NCBI GenBank assembly: GCA_041572275.1
Contig: JBFFSQ010000187.1
Span: 1-5,987, forward strand
Reading direction: 5' to 3'
Length of the DNA stretch: 5,987 bases
Origin: JBFFSQ01 sp041572275
Lineage (GTDB): Bacteria; Pseudomonadota; Gammaproteobacteria; SZUA-229
Positions 1 to 5,678 of the stretch are shown here, one piece after another (position 1 is the stretch's first letter; each line of letters starts with the position of its first letter). The translations under genes and the position numbers were made by a program. Below the pieces are notes generated by a model. The model saw only the letters and a list, made by a program, of their open reading frames with translations, was not told the origin of the DNA and ran no database searches.

Positions 1-288
1 AGGGCTACTATCGAAGCCTTTTGCCTGTAAAAACTGCTTTTGGGCTTCAACATCATCAGTATAGTAGTAGATCATTATTTTTTCTTTTTTAGTGATCTCA
101 TCAGTTTTATCGTTTATCTGCCTGGTCAGCATGATAAAGGTATTATCTGACTTAAGGTGTACCCATTCGAGGCCACTATCCCCTTCCCGTTTATTTATTA
201 TGATATAACGCAGTGCCTGTTGATAGAATTTCAGGGTTTGCTCGATATGTTCGCACCTGAGTACGGGGATCAAACCCTGAAATTTCAT
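1..288 (-). CDS. VOC (glyoxalase/bleomycin-resistance fold) family protein, C-terminus cut by window edge
   Basis: The open frame codes for 96 residues and leaves the window without a stop. It begins MKFQGLIPVLRCEHIEQTL and continues into FYQQAL. A short beta strand with a hydrophobic 'PVLR' and then an amphipathic helix ending in 'FYQ..L' is the usual opening of a VOC module. A middle strand pair (about residues 40-57, 'LEWVHLKSDNTFIML') and a second-module start ('IMIYYYTDDVEAQKQFLQAKG', split here as IMIYYYTDD at 71-79 and VEAQKQFLQAKG at 80-91) fit the fold. VOC proteins are typically about 115-130 residues, so roughly 20-35 are missing. The ATG at 288 is preferred over one at 294 because a weak GAG lies at better spacing from it. 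The gene follows fabH after 51 bases on the same strand and is probably co-transcribed. The substrate cannot be told: family members include glyoxalases, dioxygenases and antibiotic-binding proteins. Metal-ligand assignment is not possible on this partial sequence. Confidence 0.8.
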   Translation of the reverse strand, partial: MKFQGLIPVLRCEHIEQTLKFYQQALRYIIINKREGDSGLEWVHLKSDNTFIMLTRQINDKTDEITKKEKIMIYYYTDDVEAQKQFLQAKGFDSSP

Positions 289-339
289 ATGCATCTGCTC
301 AACAAAATATGGTTAGCCCGGGTATGCTAAACTGATTAA

Positions 340-1308
340 TTACATTTTTACTAGTGCAGAGCCCCAGGTAAAGCCTCCACCAAAAGCTTCTAGTAATACG
401 GTTTCACCCTTTTTAATACGGCCATCACGTACAGCAGTATCCAGTGCCAGCGGAACTGAAGCTGCTGAAGTATTACCCTGTTCATGGACAGTGACTACAA
501 CATGGTCAGTATTCATACGTAATTTCTTGGCTGTTGCATTAATAATTCGGATATTGGCCTGGTGGGGTACTAACCAGTCGATATCTGATTTTTTCATCTG
601 ATTGTGTGCCAGTGTTTCATCAACGATGCGACCTAGAGTATTAACCGCCATTTTAAACACTTCATTGCCTTTCATTGTGATATAGGCTTCACGTTTTTGG
701 AGTTTTTCAACGCCTTTTGAAACCCCATATGGCACATTCAGCAAGTGCTCGTAGCTGCCATCAGCATGTAAGTGCGAAGACAGGATGCCGGGTTCGTCGC
801 TGGCTTCTACAATGACGGCACCGGCGCCATCACCAAATAACACACAGGTGGTACGATCATTCCAGTCCAGAATGCGTGACAGAGTTTCGGCACCGACAAC
901 CAGGGCACATTTGGCTGAACCAGCTTTGATGAAGTTATCAGCAACACCCAGGGCATAAACAAAGCCTGTACATACAGCCTGGACGTCAAATGCTGCACAA
1001 CCGTGGATATCCAGGCGTTGCTGCAATAAACAGGCAGTGCTGGGGAAAATCTGGTCAGGTGTGGTGGTAGCGACAATGATCAGATCAATGTCATCACTGG
1101 TCTTTCCTGCCGCTTCCATGGCATTTCGTGCGGCTTTTTCTGCCAGGTCACAGGTGAACTCGTCATCAGCAGCAATATGCCGTTTGGTAATGCCTGTCCG
1201 TTCACGTATCCATTCATCGGTAGTATCGACGATCTTTTCAATATCGGCGTTGGTCATGATTTTTTCAGGCAGATAACTGCCAGTGCCGGTTATGCGTGCG
1301 TAAGTCAA
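340..1308 (-). CDS. fabH: Beta-ketoacyl-[acyl-carrier-protein] synthase III (FabH)
   Basis: FabH condenses acetyl-CoA with malonyl-ACP to give acetoacetyl-ACP, the first step of type II fatty acid synthesis in the cytoplasm. The 322-residue product is full length for the family. The Cys-His-Asn catalytic triad is visible: Cys113 in 'AVCTGF', His249 in 'VPHQAN' and Asn279 in 'GNTSAAS'. Other family signatures are 'GTGSYLP' (8-14), 'DEWIRERTGI' (31-40), 'FGDGAGA' (158-164) and the C-terminal 'EAFGGGFTWGSAL' (307-319). The start is TTG, overlapping the plsX TGA by four bases (TTGA). An in-frame stop lies just upstream with no ATG or GTG between, and the next ATG would remove conserved N-terminal residues. 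AAGGGA six bases upstream (1315-1320) is a good ribosome binding site inside plsX. Translation is therefore probably coupled to plsX. No fabD follows within the window. Confidence 0.98.
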   Translation of the reverse strand: MTYARITGTGSYLPEKIMTNADIEKIVDTTDEWIRERTGITKRHIAADDEFTCDLAEKAARNAMEAAGKTSDDIDLIIVATTTPDQIFPSTACLLQQRLDIHGCAAFDVQAVCTGFVYALGVADNFIKAGSAKCALVVGAETLSRILDWNDRTTCVLFGDGAGAVIVEASDEPGILSSHLHADGSYEHLLNVPYGVSKGVEKLQKREAYITMKGNEVFKMAVNTLGRIVDETLAHNQMKKSDIDWLVPHQANIRIINATAKKLRMNTDHVVVTVHEQGNTSAASVPLALDTAVRDGRIKKGETVLLEAFGGGFTWGSALVKM

Positions 1309-2330
1309 ACCGTTTCCCTTTCAAGTAAGGTTTCGAGTTGTTTATCAATGAGCTGGGGGACGCCTTTTTCGACTTCCAGTAATGCGATTTTAATAGCATT
1401 AGCGTAGGAAAAGGCATCAGCGCCACCATGGCTCTTGATGACGATGTCCTGCAAGCCTAACAGACTGGCGCCATTATAAACACGGGGATCAATACGTTTT
1501 TTGAAGGCATTTAATACCGGCATGGCCACTACGGCTGCTAAGCGGGTGAGGATGTTGCGTTTGAACTCCTCTCTCATGTAGTGGCTGATCATTTTGGCAA
1601 CTCCCTCAGAGGTTTTCAGGGAGATATTGCCGACAAAGCCATCACACACCACAACATCAACACTGCCTTTATAGATGTCATCGCCTTCGACAAAGCCAAT
1701 ATAGTTTAGTTGGCTATCCTGTAGTAGACGATCGGCTTCTTTGACCTGGGCATTGCCCTTCATGGCTTCCGAGCCGACGTTGAGTAACCCCACCCGAGGG
1801 TTTTCAATGTTGTCCACTGCACTGGCTGTGATTGAGCCCATTACAGCAAACTGAAATAAATGCTCTGCAGTACAGTCAACATTGGCTCCCAGATCAAGCA
1901 TATGGGTATGGCCCATAATGGCTGGTAAGGTTGTCATGATGGCAGGCCGATCAATACCGGGCAGTGTCTTGAGGACAAACTTGGCCGTTGCCATCAGGGC
2001 ACCGGTATTCCCGGCACTGACTGCGGCCTGGGCTTTGCCTTCGTGCACCAGGTTGATGGCTACACGCAATGATGAATCTTTCTTTTTGCGTAAGGCCTGT
2101 GCGGGTGCTTCGTCCATGGCAACGACTTCAGACGCATGTTGTATCTGTAGTCGATCGGAGAGTTGCAGGCCGTTGCTTGTGATGTGATCTTTAAGGATGT
2201 CTTCCAGACCAACCAGGATCAGCTGTACATCTGGACGTTCCTGAAGAACTTTTGCAGCAGCGGGTACCACAACTTCTGGGCCGAAGTCTCCGCCCATGGC
2301 ATCGAGTGCAATAATTGGGTTATCTGGCAT
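1305..2330 (-). CDS. plsX: Phosphate acyltransferase PlsX (acyl-ACP:phosphate acyltransferase)
   Basis: PlsX converts acyl-ACP and orthophosphate to acyl-phosphate, the acyl donor for PlsY in phosphatidic acid synthesis. It is a peripheral protein at the inner face of the membrane. The 341-residue product is the usual length. Family motifs are intact: 'ALDAMGGDFGP' (8-18), 'SAGNTGA' (105-111), 'LDLGANVD' (145-152), 'VCDGFVGN' (228-235) and 'SHGGAD' (300-305). The helical hairpin region thought to dimerise and touch the membrane corresponds to about residues 245-285. The ATG at 2330 matches the family N-terminus, but there is hardly any Shine-Dalgarno sequence (only AAG in ACAAGCATTT). It lies 68 bases after rpmF, with a terminator-like hairpin between them, and overlaps the fabH TTG start by four bases. 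The gene order rpmF-plsX-fabH is the standard one in gammaproteobacteria. Confidence 0.98.
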   Translation of the reverse strand: MPDNPIIALDAMGGDFGPEVVVPAAAKVLQERPDVQLILVGLEDILKDHITSNGLQLSDRLQIQHASEVVAMDEAPAQALRKKKDSSLRVAINLVHEGKAQAAVSAGNTGALMATAKFVLKTLPGIDRPAIMTTLPAIMGHTHMLDLGANVDCTAEHLFQFAVMGSITASAVDNIENPRVGLLNVGSEAMKGNAQVKEADRLLQDSQLNYIGFVEGDDIYKGSVDVVVCDGFVGNISLKTSEGVAKMISHYMREEFKRNILTRLAAVVAMPVLNAFKKRIDPRVYNGASLLGLQDIVIKSHGGADAFSYANAIKIALLEVEKGVPQLIDKQLETLLERETV

Positions 2331-2350
2331 AAATGCTTGTATCTAAATAG

Positions 2351-2376
2351 AAAACGGGCGGATAAAAATCCGCCCG
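2351..2376 (-). terminator. Intrinsic terminator or attenuator between rpmF and plsX
   Basis: A perfect 9-bp inverted repeat (CGGGCGGAT at 2355-2363, ATCCGCCCG at 2368-2376) surrounds a 4-base loop. Read leftwards, the GC-rich stem is followed at once by TTTTCTATTT, a usable U-tract. On the plus strand the stem is followed only by CTTTATT, so the leftward direction fits better. It lies 22 bases after the rpmF stop and 20 bases before the plsX ATG. I infer that it ends part of the rpmF transcripts and lowers expression of the lipid genes relative to the ribosomal protein gene. Confidence 0.75.
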
Positions 2377-2398
2377 CTTTATTCAGCAATAATATGTA

Positions 2399-2584
2399 TT
2401 ATTCGCTGTCGTTTTTAGCAGTGACGACTTTACGACCGCGGTAGTAACCATCAGGGCTAACATGGTGACGCAGATGAGTTTCACCTGTGGTTGCATCGAC
2501 AGATAATGCAGCACCAGTTAAAGCGTCATGTGAGCGACGCATGCCACGTTTTGAACGAGTCTTACGGTTTTGTTGTACCGCCAT
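2399..2584 (-). CDS. rpmF: 50S ribosomal protein L32
   Basis: L32 is a small structural protein of the large ribosomal subunit. The product has 61 residues, slightly longer than the 57 of E. coli L32. It begins MAVQQNRKTRSKRGMRRSHD and carries the conserved 'HLRHHVSPDGYYRGRKV' stretch (38-54). The C-terminus has a few extra residues (TAKNDSE). No zinc-ribbon cysteines are present, so this is the cysteine-free form, as in E. coli. An excellent Shine-Dalgarno sequence (GGAG at 2591-2594) lies six bases before the ATG, consistent with high expression. The gene follows yceD after 49 bases and is followed by a terminator-like hairpin. Confidence 0.98.
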   Translation of the reverse strand: MAVQQNRKTRSKRGMRRSHDALTGAALSVDATTGETHLRHHVSPDGYYRGRKVVTAKNDSE

Positions 2585-2633
2585 GGTATTCTCCAGTAAA
2601 TCAATAACTTATGTAAATAATGAAGAAGTTACT

Positions 2634-3152
2634 TTAAAGCAGCTTCTTCAGTACAGAAAATGGATTATCCTTTTCCTGTTTCAATTCAGCTTCTGTCTGC
2701 TGTTGAGTTTTCTGTTGATACAGATACTCAGAGCAGTCATCAGACTCATGCATGGCCACGATTGGCATTGCCAACAATAGTTCTTCTTCCAGCATATGCG
2801 GAATATTCAACCTGTTGTCTTCATCCAGAATCAATGGTTCAAAACCATCCGGTAATTGATCAGCCTTCGACTCATCACTTACCAGGGCCAGATTAAATTC
2901 TGTTTCTATCAGCAGAGGCATGGCTTGCATACATCGTTGACAGGTTACATTAACCTGAGCAGATACCGTGCCGCTGACATGACGCAGTCGACCCTCCTGC
3001 TTAAACCTAAGGCTTGCTTCCACCATACCGGAATCATCCAGCAACAGCTCGGTTAAGCGTTTCATGCCTTTTACAGGCCAGTTTCCCTGAATTTCGCTAC
3101 CTTTTCGGGCAGTTTGAATGAAATCCAGTTCTTCGGGTAATTTTGACTGCAT
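2634..3152 (-). CDS. yceD: YceD/DUF177 family protein (23S rRNA accumulation protein)
   Basis: The 172-residue product belongs to the YceD (DUF177, COG1399) family. The family is genetically linked to 23S rRNA accumulation in bacteria and chloroplasts, but its molecular activity is not well defined. Visible features are the Cys71-x-x-Cys74 pair in 'TCQRCMQ', the acidic 'EEELLLAMPIVAMHE' block (122-136) followed by Cys140, and the C-terminal 'NPFSVLKKL' (163-171), which matches the conserved NPFAVL ending of E. coli YceD. The segment at about 146-162 is Gln/Glu/Lys-rich and probably disordered or helical. The ATG at 3152 fits the family start but has no Shine-Dalgarno sequence. A strong promoter ends only about 12 bases upstream, so the mRNA leader must be very short. 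It is first in the operon, directly before rpmF, and diverges from maf/yceF exactly as in E. coli. Confidence 0.95.
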   Translation of the reverse strand: MQSKLPEELDFIQTARKGSEIQGNWPVKGMKRLTELLLDDSGMVEASLRFKQEGRLRHVSGTVSAQVNVTCQRCMQAMPLLIETEFNLALVSDESKADQLPDGFEPLILDEDNRLNIPHMLEEELLLAMPIVAMHESDDCSEYLYQQKTQQQTEAELKQEKDNPFSVLKKLL

Positions 3153-3164
3153 AATAACCGCGCA

Positions 3165-3193
3165 ATAGTATACGCTTTAACTGCATCTGTCAA
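3165..3193 (-). promoter_or_regulatory. Sigma70-type promoter for the yceD-rpmF-plsX-fabH operon
   Basis: Read leftwards, a consensus -35 box TTGACA (3188-3193) is followed after 17 bases by TACTAT (3165-3170). An overlapping TATACT (3167-3172) would give a 15-base spacer. The predicted transcription start is near 3158-3159, only about 5-8 bases before the yceD ATG at 3152. The match to consensus is good; the start point is inferred. Confidence 0.7.
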
Positions 3194-3209
3194 AAGAAAT
3201 GCTTTATAT

Positions 3210-3257
3210 TTCAAGTGTTTCCGATCCAGGCCTGGAACAAGGGAATTAGCACTTGAA
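3210..3257. repeat. Nested dyad between the divergent yceD and maf promoters (candidate operator)
   Basis: The outer arms TTCAAGTG (3210-3217) and CACTTGAA (3250-3257) are perfect 8-bp inverted repeats. Inside them are a TTCC/GGAA pair (3219-3222 and 3242-3245) and a 12-bp perfect palindrome TCCAGGCCTGGA (3225-3236). The centres differ by only about three bases, so the three are almost concentric. The right outer arm overlaps the -35 box of the rightward promoter, and the left arm lies 16 bases upstream of the leftward -35. It could be a regulator site or a cruciform. No U-tract follows on either strand, so it is not an intrinsic terminator. No known regulator consensus was recognised. Confidence 0.4.
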
Positions 3258-3280
3258 CCCAGGGATTATATGGTTAATAT
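3253..3280 (+). promoter_or_regulatory. Likely promoter for maf/yceF
   Basis: TTGAAC (3253-3258) and TAATAT (3275-3280) are separated by 16 bases, a reasonable sigma70-type pair. Transcription would start at about 3286-3288. This rules out a GTG at 3281 as the maf start and favours the ATG codons at 3311 or 3320. Confidence 0.5.
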
Positions 3281-3319
3281 GTGTGCCCTGTTTGGTTAAC
3301 CGTAAGTGTAATGGTAGCT

Positions 3320-3895
3320 ATGAATCTAGTCCTGGCTTCAACCTCTCCTTTTCGTAAACAATTATTAGATAAACTACATCTCGAATACGTGACTGACGCC
3401 CCCGATATTGATGAATCTCCGTTAGCAGATGAATCGATTGAAGAAATGGTGGTCAGACTATCTGAGGCAAAGGCTCGAGCTGTGGCTGAACGCCACCCAG
3501 ATTCACTCATCATTGGATCTGACCAAAGTGCAGAGCTTGATGGTATCCCGTTGACCAAGCCTGGTGGTTTTGACAGGGCTTTCCAGCAATTGAAGCAGGC
3601 ATCAGGTAAGAAAATTATTTTCCACACTGGATTATGCCTGTATAACAGCCGCAACGGCGCGGTACAGACCAGTTGTATACCCTACACCGTGGTGTTCAAA
3701 ACACTGACCGATGAACAAATCACCCACTATCTTGAGATAGAAGAACCCTATAACTGTGCAGGTAGTTTTAAATCAGAAGGCCTGGGAATTGCCTTGTTTG
3801 AACGCTTTGAAGGTGAAGATCCAAATGCCTTGATTGGCTTACCTTTGATTCAGTTGGTAGAAATGCTGAATTACGAGGGTGTCCATCCAGTATAA
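3320..3895 (+). CDS. yceF: Maf/YceF-type nucleoside triphosphate pyrophosphatase (probable 7-methyl-GTP pyrophosphatase)
   Basis: Maf-family enzymes hydrolyse non-canonical nucleoside triphosphates to the monophosphate and pyrophosphate, cleaning the nucleotide pool. The E. coli YceF branch prefers 7-methyl-GTP. From ATG 3320 the product has 191 residues, close to the 194 of E. coli YceF. Family motifs: phosphate-binding 'LASTSPFRKQLL' (5-16), 'IIGSDQ' with the likely catalytic Asp68 (64-69), 'GSFKSEGLGI' (148-157), 'FEGEDPNALIGLPL' (163-176). The 'GSDQ' motif and the 'AGSFKSEG.GI.LFER.EG.DPN' pattern match the YceF subfamily rather than YhdE, so substrate preference is inferred from subfamily. 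An in-frame ATG at 3311 would add three residues. Neither start has a clear Shine-Dalgarno sequence. The gene diverges from yceD, as in E. coli. Confidence 0.93.
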   Translation: MNLVLASTSPFRKQLLDKLHLEYVTDAPDIDESPLADESIEEMVVRLSEAKARAVAERHPDSLIIGSDQSAELDGIPLTKPGGFDRAFQQLKQASGKKIIFHTGLCLYNSRNGAVQTSCIPYTVVFKTLTDEQITHYLEIEEPYNCAGSFKSEGLGIALFERFEGEDPNALIGLPLIQLVEMLNYEGVHPV

Positions 3896-4090
3896 TGATC
3901 AGCCGATCAGTTGGATTAGTCGATTGATATACGCTCATTGATCAAAAACGCTGTTATGAAGGGCCTGTCTCTTTTGTAACACCAATATAATGTTATCTCC
4001 TTGCGATACCAGTAGGCCACCTGAACGCTGACTAAAGACCTGCTACACTCCAGTAAACAACTCCCAATAATAACAATCAGTTGTATATAG
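3896..4090. other. 195-base intergenic region before the cNMP-binding gene
   Basis: No convincing gene or RNA gene is seen here. The first 50 bases hold GATCAG twice (3897-3902, 3905-3910) and the palindrome TTGATCAA (3938-3945). No clear intrinsic terminator for maf is found: a possible 8-bp stem at 3908-3928 needs three G-U pairs and lacks a U-tract. A perfect TATAAT lies at 3986-3991, but no good -35 box sits 16-18 bases upstream. If used, it would give a leader of about 95 bases. No Shine-Dalgarno sequence precedes the ATG at 4091. Confidence 0.5.
3986..3991 (+). promoter_or_regulatory. Possible -10 box for the cNMP-binding/AI-2E operon
   Basis: The hexamer TATAAT is a perfect -10 consensus in the only gap upstream of the two-gene operon. 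The -35 position (about 3962-3969, GGCCTGTC) does not match consensus. A real promoter here would be activator-dependent or weak. The assignment rests on one hexamer in AT-rich DNA. Confidence 0.3.
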
Positions 4091-4588
4091 ATGAGCAGTA
4101 AAAAACATCCGCTTTGGCATAATTTTTTTCGTCCACAGGGTGACCGCCTGTCAGAGGTCACTGATTTATGGATGGATACACCGTTATTCGAATCGATCCC
4201 CCATCGCAAGTGTCGCGAACTAGTGAATAATATGCATCCTCGCCAATACATCAAAGGTGAGAAAGTGTTTTCAGCCGGCGATATTGGTGCCAGTGTGGTT
4301 TTGATACGTAGTGGTGGCGTTGAGATTATGGCTGGAGAAAAGTTACTCGCCGAACTCGTTACGGGTGATTTTTTTGGTGAAGTTGCACTGGTGATTGATG
4401 AACCGCGTACAGCGGATGCGATTGCTACTGAGGATTCAGAACTCATTTTTTTCCTGCGTTCGGATCTTGAAGAATGGATTCAGCGATCACCGCAGGATGG
4501 TGCCCGTTTTATGTTGAATATTGCCCGGGTATTGGCCGCTCGTTTACGACACACCAATATTTTAATGTCTTTGCAAGGTGAGCATTGA
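4091..4588 (+). CDS. Stand-alone cyclic nucleotide-binding (CRP-like cNMP) domain protein
   Basis: The 165-residue product has one CAP-type cyclic nucleotide-binding domain, about residues 29-130, and no DNA-binding helix-turn-helix. The start of the domain is 'PLFESIPHRKCRELV' (31-45). The beta-roll follows, with 'YIKGEKVFSAGDIGASVVLI' (53-72) and then 'SGGVEIM' (74-80). The phosphate-binding cassette is 'GDFFGEVALVIDEPRTADAIA' split as GDFFGEVAL (92-100) and VIDEPRTADAIA (101-112). Glu97 and Arg106-Thr107 occupy the positions that bind the ribose and cyclic phosphate in CRP, so ligand binding looks intact. Residues 130-160 form a helical tail. No signal peptide or membrane segment is seen, so it should be cytoplasmic. 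Its stop overlaps the start of the AI-2E-family gene (TGATG), which suggests translational coupling and a shared role. Which nucleotide it senses (cAMP, cGMP or other) cannot be told. Confidence 0.9.
   Translation: MSSKKHPLWHNFFRPQGDRLSEVTDLWMDTPLFESIPHRKCRELVNNMHPRQYIKGEKVFSAGDIGASVVLIRSGGVEIMAGEKLLAELVTGDFFGEVALVIDEPRTADAIATEDSELIFFLRSDLEEWIQRSPQDGARFMLNIARVLAARLRHTNILMSLQGEH
4575..4582 (+). promoter_or_regulatory. Ribosome binding site that decides the AI-2E-family gene start
   Basis: AAGGTGAG lies inside the end of the cNMP-binding gene, five bases before the ATG at 4588. It is the only good Shine-Dalgarno sequence near this junction and supports the TGATG one-base overlap. Confidence 0.65.
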
Positions 4589-5667
4589 TGTTACAAACCA
4601 TCTTGACTCATCCATTGATACGTACGCTGTTATTGTTTACGTTGGCCGTTGTATGTCTGTCTTTCCTCGCCTCTTTATTTGCACCTTTGCTGATCCCGAT
4701 TATTATTTCATTTGCCCTCTACGCTATTCTGGAGCCATTGAGTAGTCGGCTTGAACGTCATGGCCTGAGTAGTACGGCTTCATCACTTAGTGTCTTATTG
4801 TTACTGGTTTTGCTGGCGTCATTGAGTATGTCCCTGCTGATGCCTCATTTATCGGCGCAGCTAACCGATTTACAGCAACAAATCCCCCTGGTTTGGCACA
4901 CAGTTATGGCGTTTATTAAGAGCAGTAGCCAGTTTATTGCACAATCGATAGGTCTTGATATTGAAGCCAGTAATATTACCCAGCCTTTTTTTGAACAGGC
5001 CAATGAATGGGGTAAAACGGCGTTGGTCGAAGCTTCAAATTTGCTGATCAGCTTTGCCCTCTTCCTGGTACTGGTTCCCTTGTTTACGTTTTTTTTAATC
5101 CGGGATTACCGAAATTTCAGAAACCTTTTGATGGACTTCTTGCCGAATAGCAGTTTTGAGCTGGGCTGGTTGATCTATCATCGTGTTGCACAGCAGTTAC
5201 AGGATTATATACGCGGCATTATGATTCAATCAGGGATTATGAGTATCATAACAACAACAGGTTTCTATTTAATTGGACTTGATTCGCCCATATTACTGGG
5301 ACTGGTCGCCGGTCTGTTAAACCTGATCCCCTATGTCGGTCCTTTATTGGCGATGGTATTGCCGATTCTTCTGGCTCTGGGGCATGCACCGTTCGAAGTC
5401 TGGTTACTTGGAGCGGCTATTGCGGTCATATTGATTGCACAGGTTATCGACAATGTGATTGTGATTCCTTCTGTTATTGCTCATGCTGTAAATCTACACC
5501 CTGTTATTGTAATTGCCGGTATTATTATTTTTGGGAATTTGTTTGGCTTTATTGGAATGGTGGTTGCCATACCCTTAATATCGACGGCAAATATTCTGTT
5601 TCGGGAGTTATTTCAGGGTATCAAACGCAGTCAGCGTAAACAACAGCAGGATCTTGAGGCTGCCTGA
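4588..5667 (+). CDS. AI-2E/PerM family multi-pass membrane transporter
   Basis: The 359-residue protein belongs to the AI-2E transporter family (PF01594; PerM, YdiK, TqsA). These are inner-membrane permeases, some linked to AI-2 export and others to Na+/H+ antiport or unknown solutes. Hydrophobic segments lie at about 10-32, 33-50, 66-86, 150-172, 213-230, 232-264, 271-297 and 302-335, with a soluble stretch at 87-149, as is usual. Family signatures are 'YIRG' (207-210), 'NLIPYVGPLLA' (245-255), 'DNVIVIPSVIAHAVNLHPV' (288-306) and 'GFIGMVVAIPL' (320-330). The C-terminal tail is basic and Gln-rich. ATG 4588 is chosen over a TTG one codon earlier: it shares one base with the upstream TGA and has AAGGTG (4575-4580) at a spacing of seven. 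Coupling to the cNMP-binding protein suggests nucleotide-controlled transport (inference). The substrate is unknown. Confidence 0.92.
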   Translation: MLQTILTHPLIRTLLLFTLAVVCLSFLASLFAPLLIPIIISFALYAILEPLSSRLERHGLSSTASSLSVLLLLVLLASLSMSLLMPHLSAQLTDLQQQIPLVWHTVMAFIKSSSQFIAQSIGLDIEASNITQPFFEQANEWGKTALVEASNLLISFALFLVLVPLFTFFLIRDYRNFRNLLMDFLPNSSFELGWLIYHRVAQQLQDYIRGIMIQSGIMSIITTTGFYLIGLDSPILLGLVAGLLNLIPYVGPLLAMVLPILLALGHAPFEVWLLGAAIAVILIAQVIDNVIVIPSVIAHAVNLHPVIVIAGIIIFGNLFGFIGMVVAIPLISTANILFRELFQGIKRSQRKQQQDLEAA

Positions 5668-5674
5668 TCAGGCA
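5661..5674. terminator. 14-base perfect palindrome at a convergent gene junction (possible weak terminator)
   Basis: TGCCTGATCAGGCA is perfectly self-complementary. It includes the TGA stop of the AI-2E-family gene and most of the 11-base gap to the stop of the convergent protease gene. As RNA it would form a 5-bp stem with a GATC loop. On the plus strand it is followed by a moderately T-rich stretch (TTGCTTATTGCTT); on the minus strand there is no U-tract. A weak terminator for the rightward operon is possible but not secure. Confidence 0.3.
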
Positions 5675-5678
5675 TTGC

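Noticed and set aside
313..330. Inverted repeat TTAGC/GCTAA after the fabH stop as a terminator
   Set aside because: The stem is only 5 bp with an 8-base loop, and no continuous U-tract follows in the leftward direction. It could be chance.
2603..2633. TAACTT/AAGTTA inverted repeat between yceD and rpmF as a regulatory stem
   Set aside because: It has six A/T-rich base pairs with a 15-base loop, too weak to call as a terminator or RNA switch.
2399..3152. Rightward open frames opposite yceD and rpmF
   Set aside because: These are shadows of conserved genes on the other strand, with no ribosome binding sites or recognisable domains.
3281..3319. Longer maf reading frame starting with GTG at 3281
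   Set aside because: The added residues do not match the Maf family, there is no ribosome binding site, and the GTG directly follows the predicted -10 box, so it would lie upstream of the transcript start.
3938..3945. TTGATCAA as an FNR or CRP site upstream of the cNMP gene
   Set aside because: The FNR consensus needs a 4-base gap between TTGAT and ATCAA, and CRP needs TGTGA/TCACA arms. Neither is present.
3916..4446. Long minus-strand open frame of 176 codons across the maf/cNMP gap
   Set aside because: It is mostly antisense to the clear cNMP-domain gene, is Ser/Thr-rich low-complexity in translation and shows no family motif.
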